46,122 nucleotides of DNA, from contig JARLHY010000070.1 of the NCBI GenBank assembly GCA_031292015.1, forward strand, positions 1 through 46,122. Reading direction: 5' to 3'. Below are positions 8,427 to 15,942 of the stretch, one piece after another. The notes beneath the pieces are model-generated. The model was given only the letters and a program-made list of their open reading frames with translations, was not told the origin of the DNA and did not search any database. A program made the translations under genes and the position numbers. Origin of the DNA: Negativicutes bacterium. Its GTDB lineage: Bacteria; Bacillota_C; Negativicutes; Sporomusales_B; JARLHX01. How positions within the stretch are numbered: position 1 is the stretch's first letter; the number at the start of each line of letters is the position of its first letter.

Positions 8427-10241
8427 TTACTGTAGCGTTTTTTTCGTCTTAATTTGATGCTTGTGTTCATACATCCGGTTGTCAGCCAAACTCAGCAGTT
8501 CTTTCACCGAATTGGTTTCCTCTGGATAGCTGGCCCCGCCGACGGCCAGGGAAAACATGTGATGATACCCGCTCAAGGGCAGCTTGGAAAAACTCTCTTT
8601 GAGCTGGGCTATCCTTTGCTCCGCTTCGGTCAGGCCCATATGCCGGAAGATGATGGCAAACTCATCCCCGCCGAGGCGCGCCGGCAGGTCGCTTCCCTGC
8701 GCTTCCTGCTTAAGGGCCCTGCCGATTTCCTGCAGGCACCTGTCACCGGCGTCATGGCCCAGGTTGTCATTGATATATTTCAGGTCATTCATATCAAGAT
8801 AAACCACCGTAAAGGGAAAACCATGCTGGTCTGCGTCATATTGCAGCCTGTTCAGCTCTTCAAAGAACCAGCGCCGGTTGGGCAGGCCGGTTAAACTGTC
8901 TTCCAAGGACAGTTTAAGGATAGTTTCCTGAGTAGTGGCCTGAGCGATTGCCAGGGTGGCAAACTGTTGAAAGACCTTGGCCTTTTCCATAGCGGCCGGA
9001 GTAAACCGGGGAGCCTCATTGAAAGTGAAGAGCAGGATCACTCCCTGGAGGGAGTCCTTCGTTACCAGCGGAATACGCAGGAGTTGTTTACTGGCTTTTA
9101 AAATCACACTAACCGATGGATTGTAGTTCCCCTCCGGAATCGTCTTGAGGATACCGGCGGGTTCTGTAAACAGGTGTATGGAATGATGCAAATTATTTAT
9201 AAAGCAAAACTCTCCGCCTACCGGGAAAAGTTCACTGAATTTTCCCCAACTGTATACGGTCCGATAACATTTCTGGCTACTGGAAACCAAGTGTACACAA
9301 ATCTGCTGGGCCTGAGGAACGAGTTTTTTTAGTTTTCTCACCTGAATTTCCAGTACTGCCTCCAGAGAAATCTGCTCTTTCAATAACTCCGCGCTCATCT
9401 TCCCCATCTCGCCCAGTGTGTAGAAATGATTGACCACCCCTGACATGTAGACCGCCTTAAACAGGAAATAATATGCTGTCACTTTATAGATATGACCGAG
9501 CAAACTGTAGCTGTCGTACACATTTTCATATAAGCTTAGGGTTAGTTCGGTGAAAACACTGAACAAGAAGAAGTACAATAGGTTTTTTAAAACACTCGCT
9601 GTTAGCTTGGCACGAATCGTCCATAATAAAAAACCCTCCAGAACATATATCACAATAAGGCTATATTCCAGGTTGATTTTCAGCGGCGTCAGGCCTTCCG
9701 GCTCAATATAAAGAGGCGGGACCAGGCCGATATACTTGGTGCCTAATACAATAGCTGCAACAAGTGCCACACCGGAAAATGCGCCAAGGGCATAGATGGC
9801 CTTACGTAAACAAAATCCGCTTTCCTTCGGCCAAATGAGCGCCGCCAGAAACCCGAACGCAACCAGATATCGGCCAATGAGCCAGAAAAAAATGGCCTTT
9901 TGCTGACTGCTGGGGGTGATAAACTCGGACATCCCGTTATAGGACAGGGCATGCATTAAATCAACTATGCCGACGGCAAAAAAGCTCAGCCCGAACACCA
10001 TGACGAATTTTCCGCAGTAGTCGTCAAATCCTTCCCACAGCAGCCCAACAATCGTACAGATGGAAAGAGCTATCAGCACCGAGACAAATTCCAGAATAGA
10101 ATGGATACTGAGAAAATTACCGGGACTCCAGGCTAAGCGGACCTGGGGCGCCCAAAAGTTGAACACCAGAAAAACACCGCAGATTGTAGCCATGTTCCCA
10201 AAGGTATTGAACCGGATACGCTCCAACACGTTTCGTACCAT
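8427..10241 (-). CDS. Membrane diguanylate cyclase with MASE3-like sensor and GGDEF domain
   Basis: 604 residues from ATG 10241, with GAGGTG 5 nt upstream. The N-terminal 270 residues form about eight membrane helices like MASE3 (WEGFDDYCGKFVMV and GIVDLMHALSYNGM are visible). A GAF-like stretch (about 285-430) follows, then GGDEF (about 440-600) with SLTGLPNRRWFFEEL and GGDEF at 524-528. The active-site signature is intact, so it should make c-di-GMP. The usual RxxD inhibitory site five residues before GGDEF reads QGSD, so product inhibition may be lost. Single gene with a SigA-type promoter. Confidence 0.9.
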   Translation of the reverse strand: MVRNVLERIRFNTFGNMATICGVFLVFNFWAPQVRLAWSPGNFLSIHSILEFVSVLIALSICTIVGLLWEGFDDYCGKFVMVFGLSFFAVGIVDLMHALSYNGMSEFITPSSQQKAIFFWLIGRYLVAFGFLAALIWPKESGFCLRKAIYALGAFSGVALVAAIVLGTKYIGLVPPLYIEPEGLTPLKINLEYSLIVIYVLEGFLLWTIRAKLTASVLKNLLYFFLFSVFTELTLSLYENVYDSYSLLGHIYKVTAYYFLFKAVYMSGVVNHFYTLGEMGKMSAELLKEQISLEAVLEIQVRKLKKLVPQAQQICVHLVSSSQKCYRTVYSWGKFSELFPVGGEFCFINNLHHSIHLFTEPAGILKTIPEGNYNPSVSVILKASKQLLRIPLVTKDSLQGVILLFTFNEAPRFTPAAMEKAKVFQQFATLAIAQATTQETILKLSLEDSLTGLPNRRWFFEELNRLQYDADQHGFPFTVVYLDMNDLKYINDNLGHDAGDRCLQEIGRALKQEAQGSDLPARLGGDEFAIIFRHMGLTEAEQRIAQLKESFSKLPLSGYHHMFSLAVGGASYPEETNSVKELLSLADNRMYEHKHQIKTKKTLQ

Positions 10242-10276
10242 CTTCTCACCTCGTAACGGAAAAGACTTTCTGCTGT

Positions 10277-10305
10277 ATTGTATGAAAGATAATTAGTTAT
10301 GTTAA
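10277..10305 (-). promoter_or_regulatory. SigA-type promoter of the diguanylate cyclase
   Basis: TTAACA (10305-10300), 17 bp, TACAAT (10282-10277) on the minus strand, about 35 nt before the ATG. Confidence 0.55.
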
Positions 10306-10520
10306 TTAGTGCCAAGTATATCGCCGTCGTAGTTTCTAGGGCTGGCTGAATTTCCGCGCCGCTTCTTTCGAAGGGCTATGGCCAACGTACTTTGAATTTC
10401 CAGCTCTCCCACAGGGCGCATAATGGTGAGCAGGCCGCTTTTATAAACTTTATAACTTGCTAGAGAGTTGTAAACAATACCAAGGTCAGACCCTACTGTT
10501 GAAAAAAAGCAGGTTTGCAA
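10302..10520 (-). pseudogene. Possible C-terminal remnant of a LysR-type regulator
   Basis: An open frame of 72 residues whose middle, GSDLGIVYNSLASYKVYK then SGLL and an Arg/Lys-rich end, resembles the last effector-domain strands of LysR regulators (pattern GLGI-x-x-L-P ... G-x-L). No DNA-binding half is present, and no ribosome site is seen. It lies just outside the left tRNA-Ala repeat and may have been cut by that insertion. The match is by eye only. Confidence 0.25.
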
Positions 10521-10541
10521 CTAGAGTTATTTTTAAACAAC

Positions 10542-10579
10542 AAAACAAGACTCCGTAAGTGCTTACGGAGTCTTGTTTT
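10542..10579. terminator. Long symmetric terminator beside the tRNA-Ala fragment
   Basis: A 17-18 bp perfect stem, AAAACAAGACTCCGTAA with its complement, and T tracts both ways. It begins 6 nt beyond the tRNA-Ala 3' fragment, as a tRNA terminator would. Confidence 0.85.
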
Positions 10580-10585
10580 TACAAG

Positions 10586-10630
10586 TGGTGGAGACGAGGG
10601 GATTCGAACCCCTGACCTCTTGAATGCGAG
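10586..10630 (-). repeat. 45-bp duplicate of the tRNA-Ala 3' part (probable att site)
   Basis: Identical over 45 bp to 20619-20663, i.e. from the anticodon loop through the T arm, acceptor and CCA of tRNA-Ala(CGC). Homology stops exactly at the anticodon loop, the classic crossover region of tyrosine integrases. Same orientation, 10,033 bp apart. The fragment keeps a terminator on its outer side. Confidence 0.8.
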
Positions 10631-10689
10631 TCGAAATTGCCATTTGCGCTTGTTTATGTTAATTGGTAACCATCGATTTTACTGGACTC

Positions 10690-10764
10690 GTCCCTGTTTT
10701 GCATTGGCACCCGCTGGCGAAGCATAAGGGACATTTGCAAGTGATAAGGGACAAGATAAGGGAC
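10690..10764 (+). repeat. ATAAGGGAC repeats, possible integrase arm sites
   Basis: ATAAGGGAC occurs at 10724-10732, 10744-10752 and 10756-10764, and an inverted AGGGAC lies at 10690-10695. All are within 135 bp of the tRNA fragment. Short direct repeats beside an att core are typical arm-type binding sites of phage-type integrases. Confidence 0.45.
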
Positions 10765-10837
10765 GACTTTTGTCCTGAGAAGATTCCCATCGAGATCAAT
10801 TAACGCTGACTCGGACTCGACACAGCAAGAAGCATCC

Positions 10838-12241
10838 TTACCAAAGTCCGAGCACCTTCCACCAAATCGACCCGACACCCAGCCAAATCACTAGGTTGAT
10901 GATTGAGATCCAGATGCCTAGTTTCCACCAGGTAGCCTGATCCACATAGCCCGCTCCATAATAAATCGCCGCCGGAGCGGTACCAAAATGGGTAAGCGCC
11001 CCGCAAAGGCTAGAAGCCGCCGCGAGCGAAAAAGCCGCCAGAAACGGGGGAGTTCCTGCCGCCACTGCCACGGCGGTAAAGCCGCTGTACATCAGAACAA
11101 GATGCGGGGTAACCCCGGCAAACCCATACTGAGCGTAGAAGTAAATCAAAACAATCAGTATCCATGAGGCCACCCAGGGAATCCCGACAAGATAGGCCGA
11201 AACGACCTTGGCAAACCATGTTATGAAGCCATAGTTGGCCAAAAATCCGGCCAGGCCAATGGTTCCGCCCAACCAGATGAATACATCCCACGCCGCTTTC
11301 TCCTCCAGGACATCCTGCCAGTCGATCACGGTCGTCAGCAGCATGAGGGCGACTCCGACCAGACCGATGAAGGTCGCGTCGAGCTTGGTGAATGTGGATG
11401 TGGCCCACAGCCCCAGGACAATGCAAAAAATCGCCGCCATGCCCTTTTCCCGAATTGTCACCGACCCCATCTTCTCCAGTTCTGCGGCGGCCAGCATCTT
11501 GGCCTGTGGAATTTTTTTCAGTTCAGGCGGATAGTACAGATAGAGAAACAAGGGTATCGCTATGATCGACACCAAACCTGGAACGATGCCAGCCTGAAAC
11601 CACGTTGTCCAGGAAATATCGATGTTGACGGTCTTGCGGGCCAGCTCCACGATCAGCGAATTCGACACCATAGAGGTCACGAACATAGCTGAAGTGACAA
11701 AAACAATAGATACCGACGACATGATCAGAAAAGAGCCGGCTTTCCGCGCGGTGGGGCCAGGTTCAGAGCCCAGCGCCACGTTCAGGCTCTTGACGATAGG
11801 GAACATGATGCCACCCGCCCGGGCGATATTGGAAGGGGTAGCCGGCGAAATAATCAGGTCGTTTAAGGCCAAGACATAAGCCAGTTTAAGAGTGCTGTCC
11901 CCAAAGGCACGGGTCAGCCAGTAAGCGATCCGCCTGCCTAGGCCACTTTTTATAAAGCCCCGCGCAAACAAAAATGCGGCAAACACAAGCCAGATAATAG
12001 AATTCGACCACGTTCCAAGGGCGTCGCTCAGTTTTATCAGTCCCGCACCGACGCCGAACACGGTGCTTACGATGATGACCGAACTGTTGGCTACCGGTTG
12101 AAGGATAAACCCGAGGATGGTGCCAAAAAACAGGGCAAACATATGCAGGGCTTCAGGCCGCAATCCGGTAGGAACCGGCAGCCACCAGATGACGGTGGTA
12201 ACCACAACACAGACAATTCCGCGTTTTAACTTGTCCGGCAT
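10838..12241 (-). CDS. DASS-family anion:Na+ symporter (di/tricarboxylate type)
   Basis: 467 residues. ATG 12241 is chosen because GAGGTG lies 6 nt upstream, 5 nt after the aldolase stop. About 12 membrane helices. The two DASS signature loops are visible: SPATPSNIARAGGIMFPIV (CitT/SodiT-like, with Ile in place of the usual Thr after SN) and HFGTAPAAIYYGAGYV. Such carriers import citrate, 2-oxoglutarate, malate or related acids, often by antiport with succinate. It is co-transcribed with an aldolase and a lactonase-like hydrolase, so the substrate is probably a polycarboxylate or pyrone acid. Confidence 0.88.
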   Translation of the reverse strand: MPDKLKRGIVCVVVTTVIWWLPVPTGLRPEALHMFALFFGTILGFILQPVANSSVIIVSTVFGVGAGLIKLSDALGTWSNSIIWLVFAAFLFARGFIKSGLGRRIAYWLTRAFGDSTLKLAYVLALNDLIISPATPSNIARAGGIMFPIVKSLNVALGSEPGPTARKAGSFLIMSSVSIVFVTSAMFVTSMVSNSLIVELARKTVNIDISWTTWFQAGIVPGLVSIIAIPLFLYLYYPPELKKIPQAKMLAAAELEKMGSVTIREKGMAAIFCIVLGLWATSTFTKLDATFIGLVGVALMLLTTVIDWQDVLEEKAAWDVFIWLGGTIGLAGFLANYGFITWFAKVVSAYLVGIPWVASWILIVLIYFYAQYGFAGVTPHLVLMYSGFTAVAVAAGTPPFLAAFSLAAASSLCGALTHFGTAPAAIYYGAGYVDQATWWKLGIWISIINLVIWLGVGSIWWKVLGLW

Positions 12242-12246
12242 CCGCG

Positions 12247-13044
12247 TCACCTCTGGTTCTTGCAGGCCAATTGCATGGCGCCCTCAAGACTTTTTCTGAT
12301 AATGTTGGTGTCGTGCCCCAGGGTGATAACCTGTGCGCCCTTATCTTGCCACATGCTTACCGTGGCGCCAAAGTCCTGAGCCATCGGGTCCAGGTTGACG
12401 GAAATAGACAGTCCCCTGGCTTTGGCGACTGCAAAGATTTTCTCCTCTGCCGCCAACACCGACGGGTGGTTTTTTTGCCCCGGCACCCCTAGAGAGTTAG
12501 CCAAATCGCCCCGGCCGCTCAAAACCATATCAATTCCACTTACGCTCAATATTTCGTCAAGGTTGTTGACCGCTTCCATACTCTCGATCTGAATACCCAA
12601 CAGAATCTCTTCATTGGTCCAACGCGAGTACTCGGCCCCGCTGATCGCTCCGTAACCCGAGCTCCGGGCTGCGGAAAACATTCCCCGCTTTCCGACCGGC
12701 TGGAAACGCACCGCCTCGACAACGGCCCGGGCGGCCTCGGCGGTTGCTATGTCCGGAACCACCAGCCCCATAGCCCCCATCTCCAGAAGGCTTTGGATCT
12801 TCTCGGGGTCGCAGTCGATTCTGAGCATCGGCGTGACCCCGGTGAGCTCCGCAGCCCGGATCATACTTTCAACTGTCGTCAGATCGGCGGAAGAATGACA
12901 GATATCGATACGGACAAAATCAAATCCCGCGTGGCCGGCCAGCTCGACGATCATCGGCGAGGGGACGGTTATATACACGCCAAAGACGGTTTCTCCCTTC
13001 AAGATCGCTTGCTTTACCGGGTTCGGTTTCAGTATCGGCTTCAT
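12247..13044 (-). CDS. HpcH/HpaI-family class II pyruvate aldolase
   Basis: 265 residues from ATG 13044, just after a GGAGAGGG ribosome site. A TIM-barrel of the HpcH/HpaI family: FDFVRIDICHSS (metal-site region), LVVPDIATAEAA, the metal ligand Glu in GIQIESMEA, and GIDMVLSGRGDLANSLG. Members cleave 4-hydroxy-2-oxo acids to pyruvate plus an aldehyde or oxo acid. Here it lies 12 nt after the amidohydrolase and 5 nt before the transporter gene, so one catabolic operon. 4-carboxy-4-hydroxy-2-oxoadipate or a relative is a possible substrate, by analogy with protocatechuate 4,5-cleavage. Confidence 0.85.
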   Translation of the reverse strand: MKPILKPNPVKQAILKGETVFGVYITVPSPMIVELAGHAGFDFVRIDICHSSADLTTVESMIRAAELTGVTPMLRIDCDPEKIQSLLEMGAMGLVVPDIATAEAARAVVEAVRFQPVGKRGMFSAARSSGYGAISGAEYSRWTNEEILLGIQIESMEAVNNLDEILSVSGIDMVLSGRGDLANSLGVPGQKNHPSVLAAEEKIFAVAKARGLSISVNLDPMAQDFGATVSMWQDKGAQVITLGHDTNIIRKSLEGAMQLACKNQR

Positions 13045-13056
13045 GGGTCCCTCTCC

Positions 13057-13941
13057 TTAAAATCCGAATAGTTCCGCAGGATTGTCGACAAGAATTCTCC
13101 TGCGGACAGCCTCGTCGGCAGTCCATCGCGCCAGCAGATTGAATAGTTGAACCGTGCTGCGGTCCCCAAACGACAGGTGCGGGAAATCGCTGCCCCAGAT
13201 CAGGCGGTTCGGCGCTGCCTGGATCAAAGACTGGGCCAGCGGAGTCAGATCATGGTATTCCGGGTCGTCGGACGTCCTGTAGCAGCCGGTAAGTTTCACC
13301 CAGCAGTTTCCGTCGCCGTGCCGTAGCGTCTCCAAAAGACTTTGAAACGCCGCTCCCGTTACCCCATCCTTGCCTTTCGACATACCCATATGCGCGAGGG
13401 TGAAAGGCAATCGTAATTTTCTGAGGCGGGGCATGAGTTCGGCTGTCAGCCAGCCTGGCAACAGGAAGTCAAGGTGCCAGCCAAGTTCTTTGCAACGGGC
13501 CTCCAGCCGGTTAATACGGGGAAGCAGGCTGTCAGACAGCCCAGCGCGAGGCGGCTCAATCGGCCGGACGTTGATACGCACACCGCGTACGCCGATCGAA
13601 TCTAGACGGGCTAGCTCGCTATCGTCAACATTCTCATCGACATCGACGATACCGCGGCAATTTGTTATTCCGGATTGCGTCATGGCGTCCAGCATGCAGC
13701 TATTATCACGGCCATAGGCACTGGGCTGGACGAAGACCATTCTCTCCAAGCCCAGAAGATTCGCTAACAACCGATATTCTTCGAGCGGAGCGACGGGAGG
13801 AGTGTAACGTAATGTTTCGCCGGATGCTCCTCCGTAAGGATACCGCTCGCTTGGGCCGAACACATGGAAATGAGAGTCACAGGAAAATTTCGGAGCTCGA
13901 AAGGCGGGTGCTGGTTCATCGTGATGCAACAAAAAAATCAT
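13057..13941 (-). CDS. Amidohydrolase-2 family hydrolase, 2-pyrone-4,6-dicarboxylate lactonase-like
   Basis: 294 residues. It has the metal-binding HxH in DSHFHVFGP (His24, His26), a central VRGVRINV, LPFTLAHMG, and the late Asp in LIWGSDFPH, the pattern of LigI and related lactonases. These open the ring of 2-pyrone-4,6-dicarboxylate to 4-oxalomesaconate. The start is uncertain: AAGGA sits only 2 nt before ATG 13941, so TTG 13929 (Leu5) may be the true start. First gene of the operon with the aldolase and transporter. Cyclic-acid degradation is inferred from context. Confidence 0.8.
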   Translation of the reverse strand: MIFLLHHDEPAPAFRAPKFSCDSHFHVFGPSERYPYGGASGETLRYTPPVAPLEEYRLLANLLGLERMVFVQPSAYGRDNSCMLDAMTQSGITNCRGIVDVDENVDDSELARLDSIGVRGVRINVRPIEPPRAGLSDSLLPRINRLEARCKELGWHLDFLLPGWLTAELMPRLRKLRLPFTLAHMGMSKGKDGVTGAAFQSLLETLRHGDGNCWVKLTGCYRTSDDPEYHDLTPLAQSLIQAAPNRLIWGSDFPHLSFGDRSTVQLFNLLARWTADEAVRRRILVDNPAELFGF

Positions 13942-14251
13942 CTTCCTTTCTTAAATATCACTATTGCTAATTATTATTCGCAGTCGCTGGCAGTTTCCCT
14001 GCGAGCCAGAGTGTGCAGGCAATGAAGGCGACAGTAAATAAATCGTTTTTTCTCACCCTTCCTGCCAACGGAAGATCGTCGATTGGCAAGAGGTTTTAGC
14101 GAGAGGAAAAGAAGAACTGAGGTCCTTTTCGGTATAAGCCAATATCTTGGTGGAAATTCTATCTCCTCACCATCAATGGATAGCTTGTTTCAAATGCTGA
14201 GAAAGCTGGACAAAGAATCTAGTCATTCGATCTGGGGCACCCTACCATACA
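13942..14251. other. Intergenic region upstream of the catabolic operon
   Basis: No convincing gene. A plus-strand frame from about 14083 runs through the terminator below and has no ribosome site. The promoter of the lactonase-aldolase-transporter operon should lie here on the minus strand; no clear SigA or SigH match was found. Confidence 0.4.
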
Positions 14252-14280
14252 AAAAAGGCAGGAGCGATTCCTGCCTTTTT
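14252..14280. terminator. Bidirectional terminator
   Basis: Perfect 12-bp stem AAAAAGGCAGGA/TCCTGCCTTTTT with loop GCGAT, overlapping the stop of the minus-strand small gene. Confidence 0.85.
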
Positions 14281-14506
14281 ATTTGCTGCCCTTCGCCTTC
14301 ATTCTTAGGTGAGTATAGATAATATTTCCTTTTTCATCATATTTTATTGTTATTACTCTTACTGCATTTTCTGGCTCAACTGGGTTCCCACTCATATCCA
14401 AATATCTTACCCTCGTACAAACAATGTTACTATATTGGTTCCTCCCATTGTGGAAATCCACAAATAACCCTCTTTCGGGCAACCCATCTACGCCGCTATT
14501 CGACAA
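14279..14506 (-). CDS. Small hypothetical protein, relative of 20125-20307
   Basis: 75 residues from TTG 14506; no strong ribosome site, and the frame is open back to a stop about 33 nt further (adding FFFTPTGIYHI). The C-terminal part VRYLDMSGNPVEPENAVRV then a beta-rich end matches VRYLNERGNIVEPQKAVKK in the minus-strand gene at 20125-20307, so the two are family members. No known family recognised. Either a truncated longer gene or a small protein with an unusual start. Confidence 0.5.
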   Translation of the reverse strand: MSNSGVDGLPERGLFVDFHNGRNQYSNIVCTRVRYLDMSGNPVEPENAVRVITIKYDEKGNIIYTHLRMKAKGSK

Positions 14507-14649
14507 TATATGATAAATTCCTGTTGGAGTAAAGAAGAACTAACGATTGGCTCGTCAGTTATCCTTTATTCCATTAATGGTTTCATACCGTATTCTCTAA
14601 TTGCGGCTTTACCCTTATACGGTCCTCGATACTAATGAAGATGCCAAAC

Positions 14650-15189
14650 TCAATAGTTCTGATAAACAATTTCGAAGAAGGCTTGTGGATGCTTACAAGT
14701 GGGACATACGTTTGGCGCCGTTAATCCCTCGTGGCGATGTCCACACACCCTGCAACGCCAGATTTGTTTGTCATTTTTACGGAAAACAGTTTCGTTTTCC
14801 ACGTTTTTCAGAATGGCCTTATAGCGCTCTTCATGCTCTTTTTCAATTTGGCCAACCCGTTTAAATAAGGCGGCAAGTTCAGAAAACCCTTCTGCTTCTG
14901 CTGTTTCGGCAAACTCCTTGTACATGCTGGTCCATTCTTCATTTTCTCCTTCTGCTGCTTGTTTTAGATTAGCCTTGGTATCACCAATACCTTTCAGTAA
15001 GTTAAACCAGATTTTAGCATGGGCGGCCTCGTTATCAGCTGTTTCCTGGAATGTGGAAGCAATTGCCTCGTAACCTTCCTTTTTCGCCACTCCAGCAAAA
15101 TAAGTATATTTGTTTCTAGCCATGGATTCACCTGCAAAAGCTGTTTTTATGTTGGCTTCGGTTTTTGTTCCCTTTAGATTGTCATTCAT
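14650..15189 (-). CDS. rbr: Rubrerythrin
   Basis: 179 residues from ATG 15189, with AGGAGG 8 nt upstream. The N-terminal di-iron four-helix domain (1-140) has ligands in [32 protein letters not shown] and IEKEHEERY. The C-terminal rubredoxin-like domain has CRVCG and CPTC. It reduces hydrogen peroxide with electrons from rubredoxin or NADH and protects anaerobes from oxygen. Full length, single gene. It lies inside the region bracketed by tRNA-Ala repeats. Confidence 0.97.
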   Translation of the reverse strand: MNDNLKGTKTEANIKTAFAGESMARNKYTYFAGVAKKEGYEAIASTFQETADNEAAHAKIWFNLLKGIGDTKANLKQAAEGENEEWTSMYKEFAETAEAEGFSELAALFKRVGQIEKEHEERYKAILKNVENETVFRKNDKQIWRCRVCGHRHEGLTAPNVCPTCKHPQAFFEIVYQNY

Positions 15190-15403
15190 CTGTAAATCCT
15201 CCTATTCGTTGTTTTGTCCTTTATCATATCTTCTAGACTATCTTTATTGCTCCCTGCCAATTGTTGCCTAAACTCAAAATGAATATCTATTTCCACACTG
15301 TATTCATTTCATCGCCAAAGGCGGCGAAAATAATTACTAGTTACGTGTCGAGTTTTTCAAGTCGAAAGATTCGGTGCCCTATGTAGAAAATCCCAAATAG
15401 TAT

Positions 15404-15802
15404 TCAGTCCGCGAAGTACGAATGCATCAAGCTCCAACCAAGGCCGTATCTCATATGCCCGGTTGCAAGATGTACCCACTCGATGCCAGTGGTAATCGCT
15501 GTCCAGGCGAACCAATAGGCGAACATCCAGATAACGTTTTGCTTCCTAGGAAGCCGCTGGATGAATAGATACGCCGTGACCATATAGATGCTAAAGTTGT
15601 CTGAAAGATCAATAAACAACGGATTGACGCCGTCAGAATACTCCCAGAGCGGATAGCGCGTAGCTACAATGTCCGCCACACATCCCAGCAGAGCGGCAAA
15701 AACGCCCACAAAACCAAGTGAGCGCCACCGTCGCTTATCAGCGAAGATTAGCCACACGAGCCATGATAATATAAATCGGACAACAAAAAACAATGTCAGC
15801 AC
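15404..15802 (-). CDS. CBO0543-like integral membrane protein
   Basis: 132 residues from GTG 15802; TTG 15793 with GAGG 8 nt upstream is an equally good start (129 residues). Four hydrophobic helices with RRWRSLGFVGVFAALLG, an acidic DLSDNFSIY loop and a terminal His-containing segment resemble the CBO0543 family of spore-formers, whose function is unknown. The family assignment is by pattern memory. Confidence 0.6.
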   Translation of the reverse strand: MLTLFFVVRFILSWLVWLIFADKRRWRSLGFVGVFAALLGCVADIVATRYPLWEYSDGVNPLFIDLSDNFSIYMVTAYLFIQRLPRKQNVIWMFAYWFAWTAITTGIEWVHLATGHMRYGLGWSLMHSYFAD

Positions 15803-15942
15803 CTCTGATATACCCTACATCCCGGCTAGTGTTTACGCACAACCGAATATTCATTCTCCCGTCGTTGCCGAAACTGAGTTGACGGTCAGCCGACGATCCT
15901 GAAGTAGATAAGGGATAAACGGGCTTCACAAACTACACAGAC

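Noticed and set aside
14083..14322. Plus-strand frame of 79 codons
   Set aside because: No ribosome site, runs through a perfect terminator hairpin and no family resemblance.
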